64,000 nt of DNA from Paraburkholderia terricola (GTDB lineage Bacteria > Pseudomonadota > Gammaproteobacteria > Burkholderiales > Burkholderiaceae): contig NZ_FRAB01000009.1 of NCBI RefSeq assembly GCF_900142195.1, positions 94,075-158,074 on the forward strand, written 5' to 3'. The position numbers were made by a program, and so were the translations under genes. The notes below the pieces were generated by a model, which saw only the letters and a program-made list of their open reading frames with translations, was not told where the DNA came from and searched no databases. Of the stretch, positions 35,060-44,500 are shown in pieces; within the stretch, counting starts at the first letter, position 1; each line of letters begins with the position of its first letter.

Positions 35060-37918
35060 CTAACTGCGCGGCACGCCATCCTCCACCAGCAGCGCAATCG
35101 GCATCGCCGCGAGCGCGTCGCGCAGATACAGCAAGCCGTTCTCTCCCACCTTCGGCGCGGCCGGACTCAGCCAGTCGAACAACGCCCTCGCCGAAAGGTC
35201 GGAGGGCACCTCCACCGCCGTATCCTCCCATTTCGCCGGTTCGACTAGCGGCAAATCGCCATCCTCGCCGAGCAGGCCGGCGGCGAGCCGGCTGGCCACC
35301 ACCACGGCCCACGCGTTGCCATGCCGTCGCGCAAACGCGATCACATGCGACGCATGCGCGCCGCGCACCGCGAGCGGCAGATACGCACTCTGACTCAGCA
35401 ACTCCGGCAGATGCGCGCGCAGTGCCAGCACGCGCTGCACCACCGCGAGCTTCACGCGTCCATCGCGCCAACCCGGCAGAAATTCGGACGGCGGCGTCTG
35501 CGCGAGCCACGCCTCGCGTTTCGCGAAATCGACGGGACGGCGGTTGTCGGGATCGACCAGACTGAAGTCCCACAACTCGGTGCCTTGATAAAGATCGGGG
35601 ATGCCAGGCGACGCCAGCCGCAAGACCGTCTGCTGCAAGCTGTTGAGCGCGCCGGCTCGGCCGATTCGCGCGACGAACCCGGACAACTCCGCGAGGAACC
35701 CGTCGCGCCGCTGCGGCGCCAGGATGTCGAACAGAAAATCGCGGCAGCCGGCTTCATATCCTTCGTCGGGCGCGAGCCAGCCGGTTTGCAGCTTCGCCTC
35801 GCGCAGCGCCTTCAACTGCCATTGCGCGACGCGCTCGGCCAATGCCTTGATGCCGGCCTCGTCGTCCGGCTGCAGATCGGGCGGCCAGCAGCCCACCAGC
35901 GTCTGGTACAGCATCGCCTCGGCGGCGGGGCCGGGCGCCCAGTCATAGCTCATATCCTGGCCGACGCTGCTGACCGGTGTGCCGTCGAGCGCGCGGCGGT
36001 GCGGCGCGTTCAACGTGGACCACGCGCGCAAGGTCGAGCCCCAGTCGTGCGCGATCTCGCTCAAGACCGCGAGTCGCGCGCGCACGTCCTCGCCGCGTTT
36101 GTGATCGTGCGTGGCGGTGGCGAGCATCGCATGAGGAAAGCGCTGCGAGCGCTCCAGGTTGGCCGCGTGAAATTCGTCGACCGACAACGCGAACTCGCCG
36201 GGGTCCGCGCCAACTTCATTGCGCGACAACAGACGGCCATAGCGGTAACACGCCGTGTCCTCGACCGCCTTCGCGGCGACCGGCGCGGTCAATTGCGAAA
36301 ACAGGATCTGCGCGGTGCGCCGCGCGGAACCCGAGTGACCCGGCGGCCCGCCGTTCTGGCCCTGCTGCGGTTGCGCGCCGGGCCGCGCGGCGGGCGCTTC
36401 CTCGGCGCTGCCGCCCAGCCATGCGTTCACGCGATCGAGTGCGACATGGTCCGCGCGCGGCAGCGTCTCGTTCGCGCCGGCGAGCGCCTGCTCGAAATAC
36501 ACGTTGTCGGCGGCGCTGCGCAAACCGTTCTGCGGATAGATGCGATACACCGGAAAATGCACGACCAGTTCGGTCAGCACGCGGCGCAGCGTGGTGAAGG
36601 TGAAATCGCGTGTGCTCAGCGAATCGCGGGCGATGCGATGGAGCGCCCGTGCCGCGCGGTCCAGTTCCGCCGACAGGTTTTCGACCAGAATCTTGCGCCG
36701 TGCCGCCAGCGCTTCGTCGGCAAAGCGCTGGCTGCGGCCGGTGAGTTCGGCCCACGTTTGCGCGAGCGGTTCCGCGCCGGCCGGATCGTGCAGAAGCGCG
36801 CCCACGTCGTTCATGAAGTCATAGCCGGTCGTGCCGTCCACCGGCCAGTCGTCGCGCAAGCGTTCGCCGCGCCCGAGGATCTTTTCGACCACCACATACG
36901 GCGCGGTGTCGCGCAGTTCCGTGAGACGTTGCCGCACGCGCTGACAGTACTCGCGCGGCTCGGCCAGGCCGTCGACGTGATCGATCCGCAAGCCGTCCAC
37001 CACGCCTTCCTGATACAGCCGGAAAACCAGCGCGTGCACCGCGTCGAACACTTCGGGCCGTTCCGCGCGCACGCCGGCCAGCGTCGAGATGTCGAAGAAG
37101 CGCCGCCAGTTCACTTCATCGGAAGCCGTGCGCCACCATGCGAGGCGAAAGTGCTGCCGTTCGATCAGCCGATGCAGGCGGTCGCGCGTGACGGGTTCCT
37201 CGGGCGCGTACGTCTGCAACACGAACTCGAGCGCCGACGTGCCGTTTCGCGCGACGAACTCGCGCAGCATCTCGCGCGCCTCGGCGGCGCGCGGCTGATC
37301 GGCGGGCTGGGTGGTCAATCCCTGGAAGCGCTCGGCAAGCGCGCTGAGATCGGCGCGGTCCGCGCTTTGCAGGATCGACGCGTAATCGGTCGGACACACC
37401 GGAAACACATGCGGCCCGTAGCCGATATGAAAGCGCCCGCTGTCAGCGGAAAAACGCAACGCGATGCGGCCCGCCGCGAGCTCGTCGCCATACGGCGCGC
37501 CGAGCGTCGGCACCAGCACCTTGCCGCGCAAGGCCGGATCGGGCGAATGCCAGTCGACATCGAAATGGCGCGCATACGCGCTGTGGCGGCCCCATTCGAG
37601 AATGTCGAGCCACCATGCGTTGCTCGAACCGCCCACGCCCATATGGTTCGGCACGATATCGACGATCAGTCCCATGCCGTGCGCGCGCAGCTTGTCGGCG
37701 AGACGCCTTAGGCCCGCTTCGCCGCCGCATTCGGCGTTGACCTGCGTGTAGTCGACGGTGTCGTAGCCGTGCATCGACCCCGGCTCGGCGGTCGTGACGG
37801 GCGACGCGTACACGTGGCTGATGCCGAGCGCGGCGAAATAGTCGACGTGCCTCGCGGCATCGTCGAAGGTGAAGCCTCGATGGAACTGGAGGCGCAGCGT
37901 GGAGCGTGGGACGGTCAT
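35060..37918 (-). CDS. treY: Maltooligosyl trehalose synthase
   Basis: A 952-residue GH13 enzyme that converts the reducing-end alpha-1,4 link of maltodextrin to alpha,alpha-1,1, giving maltooligosyl trehalose. It begins MTVPRSTLRLQFHRGFTF and has DIVPNHMGVG, GLRIDHVDGLAEP (nucleophile Asp), VVEKILGRGERL (acid/base Glu), TATHDHKRGEDVRARL, and the C-terminal GIPDLYQGTELWDFSLVDPDNRRPVDF. Its ATG overlaps the malQ stop as ATGA. It is the last gene of the operon and ends 24 nt from the convergent CorC gene. Confidence 0.96.
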   Translation of the reverse strand: MTVPRSTLRLQFHRGFTFDDAARHVDYFAALGISHVYASPVTTAEPGSMHGYDTVDYTQVNAECGGEAGLRRLADKLRAHGMGLIVDIVPNHMGVGGSSNAWWLDILEWGRHSAYARHFDVDWHSPDPALRGKVLVPTLGAPYGDELAAGRIALRFSADSGRFHIGYGPHVFPVCPTDYASILQSADRADLSALAERFQGLTTQPADQPRAAEAREMLREFVARNGTSALEFVLQTYAPEEPVTRDRLHRLIERQHFRLAWWRTASDEVNWRRFFDISTLAGVRAERPEVFDAVHALVFRLYQEGVVDGLRIDHVDGLAEPREYCQRVRQRLTELRDTAPYVVVEKILGRGERLRDDWPVDGTTGYDFMNDVGALLHDPAGAEPLAQTWAELTGRSQRFADEALAARRKILVENLSAELDRAARALHRIARDSLSTRDFTFTTLRRVLTELVVHFPVYRIYPQNGLRSAADNVYFEQALAGANETLPRADHVALDRVNAWLGGSAEEAPAARPGAQPQQGQNGGPPGHSGSARRTAQILFSQLTAPVAAKAVEDTACYRYGRLLSRNEVGADPGEFALSVDEFHAANLERSQRFPHAMLATATHDHKRGEDVRARLAVLSEIAHDWGSTLRAWSTLNAPHRRALDGTPVSSVGQDMSYDWAPGPAAEAMLYQTLVGCWPPDLQPDDEAGIKALAERVAQWQLKALREAKLQTGWLAPDEGYEAGCRDFLFDILAPQRRDGFLAELSGFVARIGRAGALNSLQQTVLRLASPGIPDLYQGTELWDFSLVDPDNRRPVDFAKREAWLAQTPPSEFLPGWRDGRVKLAVVQRVLALRAHLPELLSQSAYLPLAVRGAHASHVIAFARRHGNAWAVVVASRLAAGLLGEDGDLPLVEPAKWEDTAVEVPSDLSARALFDWLSPAAPKVGENGLLYLRDALAAMPIALLVEDGVPRS

Positions 37919-40131
37919 GGCGTATCAGGCTCCGGGGAAGCGCTGGAAGCGTTGGAGGCGCTGGAGGAGGGAACGGTTGCGGCGCCACGCGCGCGGTCCA
38001 CCGCGAGCAGACGATCGCAGAAGGTGTCGTCCGTGAACAGCGCGTCGACGGGCAAGCTCATGCGGCGGCGCCAGTTCGGATGCTCGTCGATCGAGCCCGG
38101 CAGATTCGGCTGCTCGACCTGCGCGAGCAAATCCTCGAGCGGAAACGTGACGAGCGGTCCCGGCGTGGCGGCGACGAACGCGAGCGCTTCGTCCACGGGC
38201 GCTTCATCCGGCGGCGGCGCGGCCACGTCCGGCGCGGCCACGCCGGCCTGCTGGAACGCGCGCCACAGCGCGGCGCGGTCGTTCGCGCGGTCTTCATGCG
38301 CGGCTTGCTCGGGATCGCGGCCGTCGGCGCGCGCCATCGTCTGGCCGATCCGGTTGCGCCACGTGATGTCGCTGCCGCGCCACCAGCCGGCCACGGTCGG
38401 CAGATCGTGCGTGGTGGTGGTGCCGACCGCATTGCGGTCCCATTCGCGCGGCGGCTTGAAACCCTTGCCGTCGTGCCCGCCCTCGAACCACAGCACGCGA
38501 ATCCCGGCGATGCCGTGCTCGTCGAGCCGTTCGCGAAAGCCGGGCGGCACGGTGCCCAGATCCTCGCCGATCACGATCGCGCGATGCCGCCACGATTCGA
38601 GCGCGATGAGGCGCAGCAGATCTTCGAGCGGATAGCGCAGATACGCGCCGTTGCGCGCGCTTTCGCCCTCGGGCACGAGCCATAGGCGGCGCAAACCGAG
38701 AATGTGGTCGATGCGGATGCCGCCCGCGTGCGCGAACGCGGCGCGCAGCATGTCGATGAAGGCCGAAAAACCTTGCGTGCGCATTGCGCGCGGCGAGAAC
38801 GTGGTGAGGCCCCACGCCTGCCCGGCCTGATTGAACAGATCGGGCGGCGCGCCGACCGACACCCCTTGCAGCATGTCGTCGCAATACGACCACGCATGGC
38901 TGCCGGCGCTATCGCAACCCACGGCGAGATCGGCGATCAGGCCGACGGCCATGCCCGCATCGCGTGCCGCATGCTGGGCGTGCGACAAACCCTTCGCGGC
39001 GAGCCATTGCAGAAACAGATGAAAGTCGACTTCATGACGATTCGCTTCGGCGAAGGCCTCGACTTCCGGGCTGCGCGGATCGCGCAACGCCGCAGGCCAG
39101 TTGCGCCAATGACCGTGACCGCCTTCCTGTGAGAGTTGCCACGCTTGCAGCGCTTCGAAACGCGCGTGGTCTTCGAGCGCGCGTCCGGCCCGCTCGCAGA
39201 AGCCGTGAAATTCCAGCGCGCGCGGCGCATTCCGCGCGCGTTCGTGCGCGCAGAAATTTTCGTAGAGCGTGCGCAAGACCTTCAGCTTCAGCGTGACGGC
39301 GTTCGGCCAGTCGATCAGCGGCAAGGCTTCGAGATTCGACCACGCGTCGCTGGCTCCAGCGGCTTCGAGCGCGGCGCGCGCCGCGTCCGCGCCGAACACG
39401 GCAGCGGGATCGATATGCGTGACGTTCAGCCACAAACGCGACGACGGCGAATACGGACTGAAGCGGTTCGGCTCCGCGCTGAACATCGCGTGCGTCGGGC
39501 TGACGGCGAGCGCATGCGCGCCGCGCTTCGCGCTGCCGATCGCGAGTTGCGCGAGCGCCGAATAGTCGCCGATGCCGCCATCGCCCGCGCGTCGCAAGCC
39601 GTATAGCTGCGCGGCGATGCTCCACAGCGGCGGTGTGCGCGCGGCGCTGTCGCCATGCAGCGTGCGCCACGCGTCGGCGATGGTATAGCTGCGCCGCGGC
39701 GCCACCGCCAGCGTCACGCGTTGCTCGTTGATCACCAGCGTGTGGTAGCCGGGCTCGTCGATCGGCGCGAGCAAGGCTTCCTCGCCTTTGGGCGCCGTGA
39801 AGCGGCCGTCGATGATCGAGCCGCTTTCGAGCTCGATCCGATAGTGGCTGCCGGATTTGATCGGCGCGGCGGGAAACGCGATGCCGCGGCCGACCTGCGC
39901 GGTCATCAGCGGCGGCAGTTTGCGGCCCGATAACTCGGCTTCCAACGCGGCGGCGCTCTGGCGGATTTGCGTCGCGTTGGCGCACGGCAGACCCATCCGT
40001 TCGAGCAGCACCGTGAGCGTGTTCTCGGGCACGTGTTGCGTCTTACGATGCGCATCCTGCCACTCCACCTCGAAGCCGGCGCGCGTGGCGAGCGTCAGGA
40101 TCGTGTCGCTGGGGCGTCGGGTGCTGTTCAC
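37915..40131 (-). CDS. malQ: 4-alpha-glucanotransferase (amylomaltase)
   Basis: A 738-residue GH77 enzyme from GTG 40131, which overlaps the treZ stop as GTGA; a longer frame to 40206 would overlap treZ further. It moves glucan segments between maltodextrins. It contains GLRRAGDGGIGDYSAL, LIADLAVGCDSAGSHAW, GAPPDLFNQAGQAWGL, GGIRIDHILGLRRLW (nucleophile Asp), VIGEDLGTVPPGFRE (acid/base Glu), and TTTHDLPTVAGWW. The N-terminal about 140 residues form the extra domain typical of the long proteobacterial MalQ. Here it can recycle short maltodextrins left over from TreY/TreZ. Confidence 0.95.
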   Translation of the reverse strand: MNSTRRPSDTILTLATRAGFEVEWQDAHRKTQHVPENTLTVLLERMGLPCANATQIRQSAAALEAELSGRKLPPLMTAQVGRGIAFPAAPIKSGSHYRIELESGSIIDGRFTAPKGEEALLAPIDEPGYHTLVINEQRVTLAVAPRRSYTIADAWRTLHGDSAARTPPLWSIAAQLYGLRRAGDGGIGDYSALAQLAIGSAKRGAHALAVSPTHAMFSAEPNRFSPYSPSSRLWLNVTHIDPAAVFGADAARAALEAAGASDAWSNLEALPLIDWPNAVTLKLKVLRTLYENFCAHERARNAPRALEFHGFCERAGRALEDHARFEALQAWQLSQEGGHGHWRNWPAALRDPRSPEVEAFAEANRHEVDFHLFLQWLAAKGLSHAQHAARDAGMAVGLIADLAVGCDSAGSHAWSYCDDMLQGVSVGAPPDLFNQAGQAWGLTTFSPRAMRTQGFSAFIDMLRAAFAHAGGIRIDHILGLRRLWLVPEGESARNGAYLRYPLEDLLRLIALESWRHRAIVIGEDLGTVPPGFRERLDEHGIAGIRVLWFEGGHDGKGFKPPREWDRNAVGTTTTHDLPTVAGWWRGSDITWRNRIGQTMARADGRDPEQAAHEDRANDRAALWRAFQQAGVAAPDVAAPPPDEAPVDEALAFVAATPGPLVTFPLEDLLAQVEQPNLPGSIDEHPNWRRRMSLPVDALFTDDTFCDRLLAVDRARGAATVPSSSASNASSASPEPDTP

Positions 40132-42047
40132 GCGTGGTGCTCCTGTTGGCCGACAACGCGGGCATCGTGGCCGATCGCGTAGTCGCTCACGTCGCCGGTC
40201 AGCCATGCGACGAACGCATTCGGCGGCAGTACGTTGACGTCGACCTGTTCGCGCACGCGCGGCGGCGTTTCGAAAATCACCTTGCCGGCGGGCACGTGGT
40301 TGAACGGCACGCTCTCCTTCGAAAGATTCAACGCCACCGACAAGGTCTCGCCGTCGCCGAGTTGCCAGCGCGCGACCAGCGCATGGGCGTCGGCGCCGCC
40401 TTCGGTGCTCAGCACGGCCGCGCCGAGCGCCTTGCCGTGCCTCAGACGTGGCGTGATCAATTTCGCCCGCACGGTGAGCGCCGATTTGTAGAAGTGCATC
40501 CAGTCGAGCCGATCCTTCGCCTCGTCGGTTTGCGCGGGCGGCTGAACGGGCTCCGGCGGCGACGACGCGATGAACGTCTGTTCATCGTTCGGATCGGGAA
40601 TCTGCTCGCGCCGCCGGGCGTCGCTGAACGCGGAGAAGCGTGCGAATTCGCGGCGCCGTCCTTCGCGCACGGCGTTGGCGAGCTCGCCGGTGTAGTCGGT
40701 GAAAAACAGGAACGGCTGCGTGGAGCCGTATTCCTCGTCCATGAAGAGCAGTGGAATGTGCGGCGATAGCAGCAGCAAACCGGTGGCGGCGCGCAATGCG
40801 TCGTCCGACGTCAGCTTGCGCAGACGCTCGCCGAATGCGCGGTTGCCGATCTGATCGTGGTTCTGCAGGAACATCACGAACGACGTGGGCGGCAGATGCC
40901 TGCTCGATTCGCCGCGCGGCGCGCCGTCGTGCAGCGGCGACGGATCGCCCTGATACGCGAAGCCTTCCGACAGCACACGCGCCAGCCGGCGGATCGGCTG
41001 ATCTTCATACGCGTGGTAATAGCCTTCGGTTTCGCCGGTCAGCAAAACGTGCAGCGTGTTGTGCGCATCGTCGTTCCACTGTGCGCTGAAATGGGTTTCC
41101 AGCAGGCTCGCGCTGTTGTGTTCGTTTTCCAGCACCAGATGCACATGCCGGCCATGCTGCACCCGCGCGCGAATGTGGTCGGAGAGTTCGCGCAGCCACG
41201 CATGACTGTCGATCGCGTGCACCGCATCGAAACGCAGACCGTCGATGCGATATTCGTTGATCCAGTAGACCGCGTTGTCCGTGAAGAAGTCGCTCACTTC
41301 ACAGCGCTCGAAATCGATCGCCGGACCCCAGGGCGTATGCGTGCCGTCGCGGAAGAACGAGCGGGCGTATTCGTGCAGATAGTTGCCGTCCGGCCCGAAG
41401 TGGTTGTAGACCACGTCGAGAAACACCATCAGGCCGAGACCGTGTGCGGCGTCGATCAGCGCTTTCAGTTCCTCGGGGCGGCCATAGGCGGAATCCGGCG
41501 CATACGGCAGCACGCCGTCATAGCCCCAATTGCGCTTGCCGGGAAAATCGTTCAACGGCATCAACTCGATGGCGCTCACGCCGAGTGCGACGAGCGCCGG
41601 CAAGCGCTTCTTCACGCCCGCATAGCCGCCCATCGCGCCGACATGCAACTCGTAGAGCACCGTTTCTTCCCACGGCCGGCCGTGCCAGTCGGCGTGTTCC
41701 CAGCGATACGCGCGCGGGTCGATGACCTCGCTCGGCCCATGCACATCGTGCGGCTGAAAGCGCGACGCCGGATCGGGCACCGCATGCTCGCCATCCAGCC
41801 GGAAGCGGTACAGCGTGCCCGCGCCGCCGTTGACCGTGGCTTCGAACCAGCCGTTGCCGGTGGGCGCCATGTCGTGCGCGCCGGCCGCCGGTCCGCTCTC
41901 GATTTCGACCTGGACGCTCTTGCACGACGGCGCCCAGAAACGGAAGCGGGTGCAGGGATTGGTCCCCGCGGCGCCCACCAACTGAGCGCCGAAGGGCAGA
42001 CAATGCGCGTGATGATGCGCGTGAGGATCAATCGGGCTTTCTGACAT
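40128..42047 (-). CDS. treZ: Malto-oligosyltrehalose trehalohydrolase
   Basis: A 639-residue GH13 enzyme releasing trehalose from maltooligosyl trehalose. An N-terminal CBM48-like domain (about residues 15-115, TRFRFWAPSCKSVQVEIE) is followed by ELHVGAMGGYAGVKKRL, VFLDVVYNHFGPDGNYLH, DGLRFDAVHAIDS (nucleophile), HLVLENEHNSASLL (acid/base), and FLQNHDQIGNRAFGERL. It ends overlapping malQ and lies 135 nt downstream of glgX, the largest gap within this operon. Confidence 0.95.
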   Translation of the reverse strand: MSESPIDPHAHHHAHCLPFGAQLVGAAGTNPCTRFRFWAPSCKSVQVEIESGPAAGAHDMAPTGNGWFEATVNGGAGTLYRFRLDGEHAVPDPASRFQPHDVHGPSEVIDPRAYRWEHADWHGRPWEETVLYELHVGAMGGYAGVKKRLPALVALGVSAIELMPLNDFPGKRNWGYDGVLPYAPDSAYGRPEELKALIDAAHGLGLMVFLDVVYNHFGPDGNYLHEYARSFFRDGTHTPWGPAIDFERCEVSDFFTDNAVYWINEYRIDGLRFDAVHAIDSHAWLRELSDHIRARVQHGRHVHLVLENEHNSASLLETHFSAQWNDDAHNTLHVLLTGETEGYYHAYEDQPIRRLARVLSEGFAYQGDPSPLHDGAPRGESSRHLPPTSFVMFLQNHDQIGNRAFGERLRKLTSDDALRAATGLLLLSPHIPLLFMDEEYGSTQPFLFFTDYTGELANAVREGRRREFARFSAFSDARRREQIPDPNDEQTFIASSPPEPVQPPAQTDEAKDRLDWMHFYKSALTVRAKLITPRLRHGKALGAAVLSTEGGADAHALVARWQLGDGETLSVALNLSKESVPFNHVPAGKVIFETPPRVREQVDVNVLPPNAFVAWLTGDVSDYAIGHDARVVGQQEHHA

Positions 42048-42182
42048 GAGTCGTCACCATTCGGTTTTGCCTGCGTGCCGCGTGTTACCTGTCCGTCGTG
42101 TCTCTCCGGGCTCCGGGGGCGGCTCGACGCTGCCGCCTTTTTCACGCCATGCATGCCGTGCCTGTCGCGACGCGCTTGCCGC

Positions 42183-44402
42183 CTAAGCGGTCGGCGACGT
42201 ATCGCTGCTGGGCGCATGCGCACCCGGATCGGGCGGCAGCGCGGTCAACAGCCGCGGCCCATGTTGCGCGCCGGCCTTCCAGCCCGCCTGCCAATCGGCC
42301 TCGCCCACCGGTTGCGCGGCCAGCATCACGAGGCTATGCGCGGCCACCTCCACCTCGGGAACCGCCAGTCGATGCGGCGCGCTGTCCGGCTCGGCAGTGT
42401 CTAGCAGCACATGCCATTCCAGGTGCGGCGGCGGCGGCGCGAAGCGCAGCGTTTCGTCGCCCGCGTTGAGCATCATCAACAATACTTCGGTTTCGCCGTT
42501 CAGGCCCGGGCCCGCGCGCCGCAGCGTGAACGCGCGGCCTTCGGGGTCTTCCCAGGCTTCGATGGTGAGCGGGTCGCCGTTTTCGTCGAACCAGCCGACG
42601 TCGAACAGGCCCGGCAACACTTCACGATCGCCGAACAGAAAGCGTGTCTCGCGCAGCAGCGGATGATGCTTGCGCAACGCGATCACGCGCGCGACGAACT
42701 CGGTCATCTGACGGCCGTCCGGCGCTTGCGCGCGTTCCCAGTCGATCCATGATAAGTCGTTGTCCTGGCAGTACGCGTTGTTGTTGCCGTTCTGCGTGCG
42801 CAAGGATTCGTCGCCGGCCAGCATCATCGGTGTGCCGAGCGCGATCAGCAGCGTGGCGATCAGCGAGCGCGCCACGCGCTTGCGCGTTTCCAGCATCTCG
42901 GGATCGTCGGTCGGGCCCTCGACGCCCCAGTTGCGGCTGCAGTTTTCATTGTGACCGTCGTTGTTGTCTTCCTGATTGGCTTCGTTGTGCTTCTGCTCGT
43001 AAGCGGTGATGTCGGCCAACGTGAAACCGTCATGCGACGCCACGAAATTGATCGACGCCCACGGTTTTCTGAAGCGCCGGTTGAACAGATCGGCCGAGCC
43101 CGTGAGACGCGCGGCGAGATCGGGCCGCAAGCCCGCGTCGCCGCGCCAGAAACGGCGCACGGTGTCGCGGAAACGGTCGTTCCATTCCGCGAAGCCCGGC
43201 GGATGGTTGCCGAGCTGATAGCCGCCGGGGCCGATGTCCCACGGTTCGGAAATCAGCTTGCGTTGCGACAGGATCGGGTCCTGGCGCAAGGCGTCGAAGA
43301 AACCCGAGCCGGGATCGAAACCGTGTTGCTCGCGGCCGAGGGTCACGCCGAGATCGAAACGGAAGCCGTCGATATTGAACGCCGTCGACCAGTAGCGCAG
43401 CGAATCCATCACCATTTGCAGCACGCGCGGATGCGGCAGATTGAGCGTGTTGCCGCAGCCGGTATCGTTGATATGGTGGCGCTCGTCGCCGGGAATCAGG
43501 CGGTAGTAGCTCGCGTTGTCGAGGCCGCGCCATGAGACGGTGGGCCCCATCGCGTTGCCTTCGCAGGTGTGGTTGTAGACCACGTCGAGAATCACCTCGA
43601 TGCCGGCCGCGTGCAACTGCCGCACGGCGATGCGCATTTCATCGAGCCGGTGCGTGCTCAGATACGAGGGCTCCGGCGCGAAAAACGCCGCGGTGTTGTA
43701 ACCCCAGTAGTTGCGCAGCCCGCGCTCCACCAGAAAGCGGTCGTTGAGAAACGCATGCACCGGCAGCAATTCGACGGCGGTCACGCCCAGCTTCAGCAAA
43801 TGCTCGATGAACTCGGGCGAAGCCAGCGCGGCGAAGGTGCCGCGCTCGTGCTGCCGCAAGTCGGCGCGCAACATCGAGGCGCCCCGCACATGCGTTTCGT
43901 AGATCACGGTCTCGCCCCAAGGCACGTTCGGGCGCTTGTCGTGCGACCAGTCAAACGCTTCGTCGATCACGACGCACTTGGGCATGGCCGGCGCCGAATC
44001 GCGCCGGTCGATGGAAAGGTCGGCGCGATTCGAATGCACGCGATAACCGAACAGCGCATCCGACCAGCGGAACTGCCCGACGAGCTTGCGCGCGTACGGA
44101 TCGAGCAACAGCTTGTGCGGATTGAAGCGATGCCCGTGCTGCGGTTGATACGGCCCATGCGCGCGAAAACCGTAGGCGGTGCCCGGATGCGCATTCGGCA
44201 GATAGCCGTGCCAGATTTCGTCGGTGCATTCGGGCAGCGGGAAGCGGCGGAGTTCCTTGCGGCCGGTCGGCTCGAACAGGCAAAGCTCGATTTTCTGCGC
44301 GTTCGCCGAGAACACCGCGAAGTTGACGCCGAGTCCATCCCAATGGGCGCCGAGCGGATAAGGCGAGCCCGGCAACAGCCGGTCGGGCATTGCATGCGAC
44401 AT
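42183..44402 (-). CDS. glgX: Glycogen debranching enzyme GlgX / TreX type
   Basis: A 739-residue GH13 debranching enzyme. The start at 44402 (MSHAMPDRLLPGSPYPLG) has AAGGAAGGGG just upstream; the much longer open frame reaching into glgB is only a shadow. Domains: CBM48-like N-terminus (LGVNFAVFSANAQKIELCLF), catalytic barrel with VILDVVYNHTCEGN, DGFRFDLGVTLGRE (nucleophile), LISEPWDIGPGGYQLG (acid/base), FVASHDGFTLADI, and HNEANQEDNNDGHNEN typical of isoamylase/GlgX. It cuts alpha-1,6 branches. It lies 98 nt after glgB. In tre operons the same enzyme is called TreX. Confidence 0.95.
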   Translation of the reverse strand: MSHAMPDRLLPGSPYPLGAHWDGLGVNFAVFSANAQKIELCLFEPTGRKELRRFPLPECTDEIWHGYLPNAHPGTAYGFRAHGPYQPQHGHRFNPHKLLLDPYARKLVGQFRWSDALFGYRVHSNRADLSIDRRDSAPAMPKCVVIDEAFDWSHDKRPNVPWGETVIYETHVRGASMLRADLRQHERGTFAALASPEFIEHLLKLGVTAVELLPVHAFLNDRFLVERGLRNYWGYNTAAFFAPEPSYLSTHRLDEMRIAVRQLHAAGIEVILDVVYNHTCEGNAMGPTVSWRGLDNASYYRLIPGDERHHINDTGCGNTLNLPHPRVLQMVMDSLRYWSTAFNIDGFRFDLGVTLGREQHGFDPGSGFFDALRQDPILSQRKLISEPWDIGPGGYQLGNHPPGFAEWNDRFRDTVRRFWRGDAGLRPDLAARLTGSADLFNRRFRKPWASINFVASHDGFTLADITAYEQKHNEANQEDNNDGHNENCSRNWGVEGPTDDPEMLETRKRVARSLIATLLIALGTPMMLAGDESLRTQNGNNNAYCQDNDLSWIDWERAQAPDGRQMTEFVARVIALRKHHPLLRETRFLFGDREVLPGLFDVGWFDENGDPLTIEAWEDPEGRAFTLRRAGPGLNGETEVLLMMLNAGDETLRFAPPPPHLEWHVLLDTAEPDSAPHRLAVPEVEVAAHSLVMLAAQPVGEADWQAGWKAGAQHGPRLLTALPPDPGAHAPSSDTSPTA

Positions 44403-44500
44403 GTTCCCCTTCCTTGTTCTGATTGATGAGCGCCTATCGTGGTCTTGATGCGACGAGCGCGCGGCCGTTGGCCGCGCGCTCGTCCTTGCAGCACCCGCAA

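Noticed and set aside
35321..37711. 796-residue plus-strand open frame opposite treY
   Set aside because: Antisense shadow caused by codon bias; no recognisable domain and treY motifs are intact on the other strand.
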